This document shows, one piece after another, positions 54,430 to 64,000 of a stretch of 64,000 nucleotides of DNA. The translations under genes were made by a program, and so were the position numbers. This DNA comes from Gavia stellata (lineage: Eukaryota; Chordata; Aves; Gaviiformes; Gaviidae), in assembly GCF_030936135.1 (NCBI RefSeq), contig NC_082608.1, forward strand, positions 8,711,535 through 8,775,534, given 5' to 3'. Position 1 is the first letter of the stretch. Each line of letters begins with the position of its first letter. The notes under the pieces are model-generated. The model searched no databases and was not told the DNA's origin. It saw nothing but the letters and a program-made list of their open reading frames with translations.

Positions 54430-55059
54430 ACAATTGGGAAACTGCAGTGATATTTATTGCTGGAGATAAAAAGTAGGATGAAACCTGTATATCAAGTTAT
54501 GAACTGGTAAATTAAAAAAACCAAACCCTAAATGTACGCTGTCAATTGAACTGATACAGAAAAACTTTAACGAATAACAACTATTTAATCTTCACCTCCA
54601 ATCTGTGTGTAGAACAATTAAAAAAATAACCAATTTTCAAATTTCCACACTGATTGGTATGCATGTTAATTATGCTATTTTCTGAATTTCATTTAGAATT
54701 TACAATAAACTTGTTTGTAATTATAAATAAATAGAGGTATAAAGACAAAATCTCGTACTGCATTTCTCTTGAAGTTACCAACTATGTTAAATGCATAATT
54801 TAAGATCATAAATGCAATCCTATTCAACTTAATCAAATATCGTAGGACTAACTTCATGTGCTCAGAGTGTCATGCTGCATAGTTGAGAAAGGAAAAAATT
54901 AGGTGGCACTTAGTATCTTCAATGGCACTTCTTTCAGCAAAGGATAGTATGCATTTGTATTACTAGTCAGGATTACTCTTCAAAACAGTATTTTAATATA
55001 TGCATAAAAATACATAGAACACTAAATAAAGCAACAACTCCTATGTTGTGTTTCAAGCT
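54430..55059 (-). other. PHKB: PHKB 3' untranslated region (approximate)
   Basis: Minus-strand sequence after the PHKB stop, AT-rich and without splice-like structure. The first good AATAAA on this strand is at 54453-54458; further ones are at about 54205-54210 and 54172-54177, so the UTR could extend to about 54150. The 3' limit is inferred from these signals only. Confidence 0.55.
54453..54458 (-). terminator. PHKB: Candidate PHKB polyadenylation signal AATAAA
   Basis: Canonical hexamer on the minus strand (TTTATT on the plus strand), about 600 bases after the PHKB stop codon. It is the first good one downstream. Two further copies lie 240-290 bases beyond and could be used instead. Confidence 0.45.
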
Positions 55060-55197
55060 TTAGCTTATGGTACAAGGATCATCATTGCTTAGTTTCATTT
55101 CCCCTTCCAGCAGTAAAGTGATCACAGCTTTACTCAAGTAGCTGCATGTTCCCTTTTTTCCAATTGGGTGAGTGTTGTAGAATGCAGTCATGTCATC
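55060..55197 (-). CDS. PHKB: PHKB terminal coding exon with CaaX tail
   Basis: Last coding exon, minus strand, after acceptor ...ccctctcctgcag, 45 codons and a TAA stop. It encodes [20 protein letters not shown], then [25 protein letters not shown]. Known of the family: the alpha and beta subunits of muscle phosphorylase kinase are farnesylated on a C-terminal CaaX cysteine, and PHKB (not PHKA) ends with this Asp-Pro-Cys-x-x-Ser pattern, which is the main reason to call this gene beta. The tail seen here, Cys-Thr-Ile-Ser, is a plausible farnesylation motif. The translation runs through the splice junction of the preceding exon in phase 0. Confidence 0.95.
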   Translation of the reverse strand, partial: DDMTAFYNTHPIGKKGTCSYLSKAVITLLLEGEMKLSNDDPCTIS

Positions 55198-57224
55198 CTG
55201 CAGGAGAGGGAAAAGATGTTTCCAAATTTTTTTAAATCCAAGAACCAAACCACAGGTAGCACATGAACTAATTCATTAATCAAATCAACAACATAAGCTT
55301 CCTTCATTGAACACTTGTTTTGCACAGTTAATGATGTTAAACCATCTGCTTATTCTCAAATTACATGCTGGCTGCTATAATAAAGGTTCAACTCTTTAAT
55401 TCAGGAAACTGGTTACTTTTATTAAATCAAGGGCAGAGATTGTGTGGTGAAAATACTAGACTTCTGTAGTTTTAGGGTGTGTTTGAAATTACTGGAGTGA
55501 TATTTATTACATGCATTACATGTACTTGATATGTACATGATATTTGTTACATGCATTACTTGTGATATTTATTACATGCTAACAGGGAATTAACAAAGTT
55601 CAAAATACTTGCAAGTCAGTTTAGCCGAAGAGCATAGTTCAGACAAATTAGGATTTCTTTTAGCAGTGTTTGTTAGAAAAACCCGAGACAGAGTATCATC
55701 AGAACAATCCTAAATAGGCTACAGTTACGTGCCAGTGGGCATACACCTGGAAATATGGGAGAGTCAGGTTCCAGAAAATTTTAAATGTAAGGAGCTGGAA
55801 TTTCCAACAACAAACTTAAAGATACTATTCACAACTATAAATTAGGATTTCTTTCTAAAAGACAAAAAGGCATCATTCTAAGTAGATCTGGGCTTGGAAA
55901 AACATCCATCACTTTAATGGAGGCTAGGGCAGCACCAGTAAAAATTGGGTTTTGCATGGGATTTTTCTTTCTGTTTATAGCCATTGGGGATTTCGGGCTT
56001 GTCATAAAAGTCAGTAGCATATTCAAGATCCTGTACGGAGCTGGCACTTAATAGCCATTTGTGTGAATAAGTCTGATTTTGCTACGGCTGCAACCACAGA
56101 GTCGTTACCTTTCAAAATGGGCAGGCCAAAAGAATCATAATTTCAAGAAAATTACATCCTTTTAAAAACAAAGGTATTGTGCAAGGTGATATGTTGCTAA
56201 TACTGGATATCTGGCTTGCTTTCAAATCTTATTACAAAAAACTAGCAGCAAAAAAGTAAACCTTGAAACTTTTGAAAGAATTCTTAAGGAACACATCCTT
56301 CCTCATCTTTTAAAGGAGCTAAATTCAGCAACAGGAAGTGCTGTTGCAATCAATATGTTATGAATCAATAGATTATTCAGAGCTAGCACAGATATCTCCA
56401 AATATATTGTGCACAATAAGATGCCAGACAGAGTGAGGAAGATCATCCTCAGTAACACAGAGACTTGTCCCACTGCTTTACTCAAATTTCCTCCTTCAAC
56501 CCGTTCAATGAACCTGGCTTTATTACAGAATTTCAGAGCTTTGCGGCACCAAAACTTGTAGCAAGAATATTTAGAGGTCTTTAAAGCATAAAACCTAAAA
56601 TCCCAGTGAAGTAAATATTAAAAGCTACTTAATGGTCAAGGTTCATTTATTTGGATTTTAAGCCTTAGAGATTAAAAGCTTGATAGGTCATGAATGCAAC
56701 TCTTAACACAAAAATCAGTAGCCAAGAACAGTTTTGCATGTCAAGTTCCTACGTTAGTATTGTCAATGTGAGTTCTTTGGCTACTAAATTTTTCTTAGTA
56801 TCTGTGTACACAGGAGCCTAAGTTCACACTTCCTTGCTAAACTTCAGGTTTTTCTTTCTTTTTTTTGTTATTCTTAACTCTTCTCTATTCTAGTGTCCCC
56901 CAATTAATTCTTTCCCCTTTAATGAGTATTACAACTATTTCAGCTTTACCCAGACTCTCATTTCAGAGGTATGTAACATTGAGAGTGTTCTCCTTACCAT
57001 ACCAGTTTGAATTCACAATTCAGCAATAAAGTAAGTGCACATCTTTTATCTCTGCTTATAGGCTCTTTGCAGACTTATGCAGCACTTGGGTATATTCATT
57101 TATTATTTGTGTTCCATTCTGAAATCCTATCAATTGCTTTTTATTCTGAACTGCACAGAATTAACATTTATAAACAACTTGACTAAGCATGGTAAATTCT
57201 ATAAGACAGTACTATTTTACTCAC
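55198..57224 (-). other. PHKB: PHKB last intron
   Basis: Intron of about 2.0 kb between the penultimate and last PHKB exons. It holds an imperfect tandem repeat (55499-55579) and, at 55835-56617 on the PHKB strand, a run of long open frames that shift frame. No additional PHKB exon is needed, because flanking exons join in phase 0 to give the expected protein. Confidence 0.85.
55499..55579. repeat. Imperfect tandem repeat in PHKB last intron
   Basis: Three copies starting gatattt(a/g)ttacatgc at 55499, 55539 and 55563, the first carrying an extra catgtacttgatatgtacat-type insert. Recognised by eye. Confidence 0.8.
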
Positions 57225-57365
57225 TTGTTTTTCAGCTCCCTTTGGACTGCTGTGATCTTTCTGAAAGTCATGAAATGCTTCTTGCACCACTTTGTCCAAG
57301 TCCACTTTGTCCTGGAACTCTAGCTCAGGATTTCTCTCCAAAATAACAGATATAACCATCAACAA
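57225..57365 (-). CDS. PHKB: PHKB penultimate exon
   Basis: A 141-bp, 47-codon minus-strand exon in phase 0 at both ends, with acceptor ...ctgccttctag and donor AAACAA|gtgagt. It encodes [20 protein letters not shown], then [20 protein letters not shown] and PKGAEKQ. The first 40 residues follow the family closely. The last part (SSPKGAEKQ) departs from the mammalian version I remember (roughly SRLKEIEKQ), introducing a Pro and a Gly just before the final exon. An ORF in this frame runs past the exon into the intron, so the splice donor sets the 3' limit. Confidence 0.95.
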
Positions 57366-58697
57366 CTAGAAGGCAGAAGACGACTGTAAGACTTAAATTT
57401 GATTTGTTGAAATTCAGGTTACATAAAAGCACTGTTAATAATAGCATATGCCTCTTTCAAGCAGGAAGCCATTTAGTAATGGCACAGGTAATAGTGCACA
57501 GATAATAGAATTCCGACTTTGATAAAACAATCACTGAAAAGCAGGCTTTTATGAAAGGTTACAATTTCTGGTGACTACCTAATTAAGGGCACTGCGTAAA
57601 TGATTGACATTAACATCTAACTTTGCTGGGAGCCGGGGAAGTTATTTTCCAGTTTTTTCAGTTCACTGTGTGGCTGCACGACTGCCGGTGCTCAGCCAAT
57701 GGAGAGGGTGAAAAGCAGCAAACACTGAACCTCAGCATTTGATATTTTTGAGGTATAATCACATATGGTATAATCGTACTATGACAAAGTTTATAAAAAA
57801 CAAAGTCTGTAGACACCAATAAAAAGTGTCAGTTCAAGAGAACTTACATTCCCTATATCTGAAAGAGGTTTAAAATGGGAAGGTGAACATGACAAATGAC
57901 CTGTTGTAATAACTACAAGTGGGCAGTAGACTATATTGGTCATCTTGGGTTTTGATAATTGTGTTATCTTTTAGCAAAAATTGAGGATGTTCTAGCAAGC
58001 AGCGTGACCATTAGTTGTTAGCCAGAATTGAGATGGATTTGATTTCACTGTGGAGGAATTCTCACACACACCAGAGGCATATACTTGGGAACTAACAATG
58101 AATACTGCTGACAGCACAGATGTCCGTTACTAAGGGTACAGATGCTCTTGACCTGTTCAAAAAGTACGTATTATGTGCAGTGGTGGGGAAGGAATTTAAA
58201 CAGCTTCTTGCTTAACTATTAGGTATGCAAACATAAGGAAACTGGAAGTTAGTCGATTCAGTAGCATAAAGCAACTTACTAGACAGCCTCAGCAAAATGG
58301 GAAAGAAGAACCCATCACCGGGCAAACTGATATTTTAGAGCAGTTTTTCCCTACACCTAGAAAATTGTTAGGAAAAGGCATGGGCTAGGGACTTGAAGGA
58401 AAGCTACTTTGGAATTATTCTTCTTACTAGTTTTTACCTGCTGTGACCTAATTGTATTGGCACTGTTATTAATATTTATCTATTTGCTAAAGGGGAAGAA
58501 CATCAAAAACTTAGTGTATTTTGAACATGTTAACAGGAACCTGTTTAATAATACAAAATCTATGGAGAAACCACAGAAGCAAGTGTTTATATTTAGAATG
58601 CCATTTCTCCAAATATTTGAGCCTTGGTTAATTTTTTTTTTTAAGCTGTAACATACTCAAGTACATAATAAATTTTCATTCATTGTAGGCCACAAAC

Positions 58698-58805
58698 CTC
58701 TACAATAATTTGCCTGTATTCTGGCTGGTCAATATTTTGCAGCATATCTTCAACTAGAAGGGAAAAATTCATTTCATACATCGTCATATCCGATAAGGTT
58801 GGTTG
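58698..58805 (-). CDS. PHKB: PHKB exon (third from last)
   Basis: A 108-bp minus-strand exon, phase 0 at both ends, 36 codons. The acceptor is ...tttgtttttcag and the donor GTAGAG|gtttgt, an intron start with T at +3 but otherwise acceptable. It encodes [20 protein letters not shown] and then [16 protein letters not shown]. The segment is helical in character and belongs to the conserved C-terminal domain shared by PHKA and PHKB. The sequence and the phase of both neighbours fit PHKB without gaps. Confidence 0.95.
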
Positions 58806-59194
58806 CTGAAAAACAAATAATACTTTTACTCAATCAAAACCACCCCGAGCTGGAGCCTATTTGCTTGCTGAATAAATAATACTCAACTAAGAAATATGAC
58901 CAATGTAGGATCAAAAAAGGAACAGATTTCAGAGTCCATGACTTGGAAAGGGTCTTCTACACTTACGCTTTTATAAATGTGTTTTAATAGAAATAACTGA
59001 CTTCCATACTATTCTAATTGTATTTTACTCAGAACCAAAAACAAAACTTGAAAATACTTTTTTTTTTTAAATCATAACAGGAACAAATTACCCTAAGAAG
59101 TACAATATGGTATAAAATAGACATTAACTATAAAATAATTCACCATTAATAGTCAGGTAGAGCAGAAATAACTGAGCATCTCTGTCGGTTTTAC

Positions 59195-59324
59195 CTGTGG
59201 TAAAAATTTCCCTGCCACTATTAAACCATTAGGGGTTCTCTCCAAGATCTGCCACACTCGATCATAGAAGCCAGAGGGAGTTCGATTGAGAGAACCGTCT
59301 ATCTGTCTTCTGTTTAGCCAGCCT
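59195..59324 (-). CDS. PHKB: PHKB exon (fourth from last)
   Basis: Minus-strand exon between acceptor ...ctttgtccacag and donor CCACAG|gtaaaa. One base completes the split Arg codon from the preceding exon, then 43 codons follow, ending in phase 0. It encodes [16 protein letters not shown] and continues through [15 protein letters not shown] to AGKFLPQ. This block is among the most conserved parts of the alpha/beta regulatory subunit family. The next exon begins Gln-Pro-Thr-Leu-Ser-Asp, so the join reads LPQ-QPTLSD as expected for PHKB. The intron to the previous exon is about 3.75 kb. Confidence 0.95.
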
Positions 59325-62300
59325 CTGTGGACAAAGAAAATTGAGAACTTGAAGTAAAAAACTGTTACAGATGCAGAACCAAGCCACGGTCACAATCACA
59401 CGTAAGCCAGTAAGGTAAGCAGCGACATCAAATACATTTTAGTGATGCATATGCAGTATATGTTGTGCTTTCTGTTAAGTTATGCTCTAAAGCAAACAAA
59501 ATCAAGATGTTCAGCAGAGATGTTAGAATGTTACTCTTATGTGTGTGTTTGTGCTTTACGTAACTGGAGTAAAAGAATTAACTGTGAAATCTGTGCAGTA
59601 CAGTAACAGCAGTAGGCTGAATTCATCACGTCTAATCAATTTAAGTCGCCATAAACTAAAATATACATAAAACAGAAGTCAATGTGTGGTACCTATGACA
59701 GCCAAATTTATACACACTGAAAAAAACCAGTATTAACTATAATACTAAAATTTGTTTTACCATACAACAGTAGGCAAAACAACTCATTATATAAATACAG
59801 CTCAATGAAATTCTGCATCTATACAAAATGCAATAGATAATGGATTAGAAACACCTATCACTCTAATTTAAATACCAGGTTAGAAAAATGCATTTCAGCA
59901 GGATTGCTGAAGGTAGGTTTTTTTATGATGGTGTGTAGAAAAACAAGTGGCCTGTAAATTCAGAAAATTCGACAGAATGGTTTTGTTAAACTAAAGCTTT
60001 GAACAAACTGAGGTACATTCTCCATAAATTACAAATTTTTTTTGCCTTCAGAAGCATACTGATCCCACCTTTTTTTTTTACCTGTAAACATGAATTCTGG
60101 AATTTAATTTTCATGTTTTTCCTTCTGAGTATTACTAAAGCAATGGGGCTTTAGCCAAGATGTTTGAGACACCAGCAAAGGAGCTTTAAGAAGTGGCAGC
60201 CATGGGTATGATTTTAATTGGTGGATTCACAGTACCAAATTAAGTCTTATGTAGCAGTACTGCATATATTTGACAGAAGAGTTTTCCTAACACTTACTGT
60301 CCTGAGTTGGTTTTTAAATTTTAAGTAGAAAATCTGTTTTTATATGGTAAGAGAGTAGTGAGAGCTCCCCTAGGAAGCAAAGCTCTGATGAAAAGCAACT
60401 AATACTTCTGTGTCTTAGTTTAATCTGTTCAAAAAGAAAAAAGAAAAAAAAAAAGGAAGTGCCCTGGTCAACTTTGTTGATGTTGTTGTTCTGCAGAATT
60501 TTTGTAGCCTAGCTCAAATGAAATTCAGCAATAATATTTTCGGGTTTTTAGTTTTTCTGCTGTTTGTATTGCTAGATTAACTTGGTATGTTCAGAATAAA
60601 ATCACCTGTCAGTAAAATTACTTGTTTATGCAGACACCAGTGTGCCTGATGAAATAACAAAAAGATCTTACATTGAAAAACCTTAATCTTAAATACTGGA
60701 GGAATGGTGAGAATTCCTTCTGAGATCTGACCAGAAAAAGAGAACTCTAATTCAGACAACTCCATATGTGTTCTTACATTTTTCTTAAGCTTCTTATTGT
60801 AGCTCCCAACTACACTAGAAGACCAAGCAAACAGTGTGGTGTTTTGTGGGTTTTTTTAAAGAAAGAAGAAAAAAAAAAAAGTATCACTAAGTGGCACATC
60901 TCCTGAACAGGTCTGAGCTCTAGGTAATTGGGATATGCTTTATGAGAACAAAGGAGATATTTAAAGTTAAAGCTTTAAAGCACTTGTGATTTATGAGACT
61001 TTTTTTTCTTAATTTGTCATGTTAATCCAATACAGTTATACAGGAAAAAACACTGCGTATTGGCTTGATCCCGGCAGTGGTAAAGTAATCAGAAGTCAGT
61101 AGTAAGTCAGTGATAGCTATTGTGTCACTTCTCAATAAAACACTTAACTGCCAAAAACTTGTGCCTTTTATGACAGTTCCATCTCATTCTCTGCACAGCT
61201 CTGTCCTTGGACTAGGACAAGAAAACATTCATAAAAACAAGACGACAAGTTGTGATAGAAATAGAAGGTTGTTTTCTTAATACAAAGAAAGAAGCATTTG
61301 AAGATGTTCAAATTACTCTGACCTATCTAAATTACTGTGGTAAGGAAGAGAGTCCTGTAAACTGTATGAGCAAAATGAGTTTTATGAGTGTTTGGACCAT
61401 TAAAAGAACAGTGCTGCATTTTAAAAAGGCTACTCGCAATCCTGTGACCTACATAAATAGGTCAAAAAGAATACCTGTGGAAGTCTCCACTCTGGTGATA
61501 TATATAAAAACATGTATTTATCTATATGGTATCATATTCTGGAGCGCAGTGTAAGAGGTAGGAAAACTGCAAAAATTTCACCCTTCATGAAAACTTGGAG
61601 AGACTGACAGGGTCACACAAATACCACTAGCCCTTCATGTATGACCAATTAATTGGCAGTGATATATGGTATCACAGCAGCAGAGATTTTTTTTCTAAGA
61701 ATCACAACTAGGAAAAACTGTCACAGAAAGAAAATGCAATGAGACAGTGTTCTGTATTTCCTGTCAGGAAGGGAACTTTTAAAAACAAGTCACTAATGGG
61801 TAAGGAAAAATGAGCTAGACTGTACAGGAAGAAGTTAAAGGTAGGAAGTTTTGAAGGATATGCTGGCTAGCTTTTGTACTCAGATAACCCCCAAAAAAGA
61901 ATCTTCATCGACAGAAGATAAACCAGAGTGCTCTTTGCTGACCCAGCTATCGTACATTAAAGGAATCAAAAGCAGAAGGCACTGTGACAACTCAGGTAAG
62001 ATATCTAATGAAGAATGGTGCTTGAATTGCCTACTGTGATTGACCAAACTGTTTCCTAAATAGCATAATATTTAATGAAAAATGCTGCAAAGAGAAAGGG
62101 TTGTTTTGCTAAGGTTTTAGAGGAATAATGTCATACATGAGTAGAGACAGCAAGTAAACAGCAAGGGTTAATAACCACAACCAAGAGACCGAAAAGCATG
62201 TGGGAGATGCAGAGTACATAGTCAGTTGGACTGAGAGATTCTACACCACACAAATTAGATAAGAGAGAGCAGACACCGATTTAAGGAGCTTGTTTCTCAG

Positions 62301-63079
62301 GCATTATAGATTGGGGAAAACAACAGAATGTGTTTTGAATTAAGCAGGAACAGAAGTAGTAGGATGTGTGGTGTATTTCCTCTTTGTTGAGAGAAAAAGG
62401 CCATCATCCATTCAGTCAAGGGCTACGGAAATTATCAGCAGTATTATGTGACAAAGTTTAATCTAACTTAACTTGAAGTAAAACCTACGGTAGGACTTTT
62501 GACTTTACTCTTATTAATATAGTTAAGTAGAAATACTGTAATTTTAACTTTTGTCTTGCACACTGTATCACAGTGAATGCTCTTTTTGGCAGCTAGTTAT
62601 AGCTTGGAGAAAAGATGACAAGTTTCAAGCAGCACCACTATCTCTTGAGAATTCTAAAGAACATCTGTTCTTAATTCATATAATAAGCTAGAAGAAAGAG
62701 GGCACTGAACAGCAGACAAACTGTTCTTAAAAGTTACTTAAGTAGACGGTATTGAGTAATTTTTGGCTCCTCTCCCCACATCAAAAGAATATAATGCTTC
62801 ACATTCCTGCCAAAGTATAGAGATTACTACTATAAAGTAAGACTCCCACAAAGATAAAGCTGAAAACGGAAGATGCAATATAAGAGAAACAATTGTAGAA
62901 CCTGGACACAGGTGAAAGAATGAAAAACTGCATTTTTGCTACCTTTCCTTGAATAAGTATATTACTGATTGCAGATGCCTGGTGATTTCAGATGTATGCA
63001 AAGTAGTTCAGAAATGAAGATTACTTGAACAGCCTATTACGAATGAAAACAGGTGCCACAAATCCACACATCTCATTAC
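59325..63079 (-). other. PHKB: PHKB intron, no internal gene seen
   Basis: Intron of 3.75 kb. It contains A-rich tracts (about 60429-60455 and 60861-60880) and several chance ORFs such as 61252-61554 on the plus strand, which has no recognisable domain. No exon or RNA gene is supported. Confidence 0.75.
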
Positions 63080-63214
63080 CTCCCCTGCTGCTGTGGTTGA
63101 AGAATATCCAGCAGAAGCTGCTTCACTTCACTAGGGGACATCTGGTATAAGTCCTTGGCTGGCATATCCCCAGCACGGATTTTCAATTCATACTTCATAG
63201 CATGGATAATCCAT
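63080..63214 (-). CDS. PHKB: PHKB exon (fifth from last)
   Basis: Coding exon of phosphorylase kinase beta subunit, a regulatory subunit of the hexadecameric kinase (alpha, beta, gamma, delta)4 that activates glycogen phosphorylase in the cytosol. Read on the minus strand it starts after ...ttacttcag, ends at GGGGAG|gtaatg, and is open for 44 codons plus split codons at both ends (1 base in, 2 bases out). It encodes [12 protein letters not shown], then a segment ending [19 protein letters not shown]. This matches, from memory, the C-terminal region of vertebrate PHKB and differs from the mammalian protein at several positions. The two bases AG left at the 3' end join A of the next exon to make Arg. 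Upstream exons are outside the window; I saw no further exon between 63215 and 64000. Confidence 0.93.
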
Positions 63215-64000
63215 CTGAAGTAAAGAGAGGAATACACTTATTAATTAAATATGAAGTTTTCAAAGATGAAAAATTAGTCTAATAAAATAGCTCATAAGAT
63301 TTCCACGTGATCCTGCTATTTGGCTTTTAGGACATGCATAAAATATCAAACAAATACTCTACTACTCTTACTGTATTGTGGAATTTACTCACATTTTGTG
63401 TTTGTTTGCAATATGATACAAACTGAAAGGGATAATGCATAGATTTTTAGAAACATGTTGTGAAGCATGCTTTTTTTATAGGGAAGAGATATTTGACCAC
63501 ATATTCCCCTATGTCCCATGTTCATTAAGACAGACGTTTACCTGCCTTTTGATGTCAAAATTCCCATTTGAAATTACACTCTGACAGTATATGCATTTTA
63601 TTGATGAGTTTTAAAAAAACCATTAAAATTAAATTATTTTATATTTAAAAAGACTTCAGGGCTTATGTATAGTTCTAGCCTTTGAAATTCCTTTTTCCAG
63701 TCTATCACACTTTTCTTTCTTTTGCTACTCCCTTTTGAAAAGATTTGATTAAATAAAAATATGGCAATGGTGAAGATTTTTCAGCCTTAGGTATCAGAGA
63801 GGGAGAACTTTGCAAATTACTGAAGGAAAATGCTGAATTTTATTCTGCACATTATAAAAACAGTGCTACAGCCTCTAATACCAAAGATGAAATAATGTAT
63901 AGATACATCTGAAGCCAGATAACTCAGCATGGAGCTCAGTCTCTTAACCATCTACATTGCTTCAGTTCAAGTAGGTGTTACTATCAAAAGGGAAAAGAAA

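Noticed and set aside
1..64000. CRISPR arrays, operons, insertion sequences, phage or tRNA/rRNA genes
   Set aside because: None seen; the sequence is intron-bearing vertebrate DNA, and no tRNA-like cloverleaf or rRNA segment was recognised by eye.

Overview
The window looks like eukaryotic, vertebrate nuclear DNA. It is AT-rich, has no operons or dense ORFs, and its coding sequence lies in short exons with GT/AG splice sites. Low interspersed-repeat content, no Alu/L1-type elements, a few decayed MIR-type SINEs and a PHKB protein clearly diverged from the mammalian one suggest a sauropsid, most likely a bird. The species cannot be fixed from sequence alone.

Right end (about 54.4-63.2 kb, minus strand): the last five coding exons and the 3' UTR of PHKB, the beta regulatory subunit of phosphorylase kinase. 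The five exons splice in phase and end in a CaaX-type tail (CTIS). The rest of the gene lies beyond the right edge. This is the only gene named with confidence.

Middle (about 17.6-53.2 kb, plus strand): a CpG island at about 17.6-18.45 kb is the only strong promoter-like region. Downstream of it, several well-formed splice-site pairs enclose short open segments whose phases partly chain. They give a start exon at 27.4 kb, an exon at 30.9 kb, one at 48.2 kb, and a three-exon 3' set at 50.4, 52.7 and 52.95 kb ending in a stop, followed by AATAAA. I read this as a candidate, unidentified gene converging tail-to-tail on PHKB. At least one linking exon (phase 0 to 1) is missing from the model, and a non-coding spliced transcript remains possible. 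A minus-strand donor in the island and a possible exon at 17.0-17.26 kb hint at divergent transcription.

Left end (1-17 kb) and most of the rest: gene-poor sequence with no exon I can support, containing homopolymers, simple repeats, short direct repeats and MIR relics. Most ATG-to-stop ORFs of 60-150 codons here are what AT-rich non-coding DNA gives by chance.
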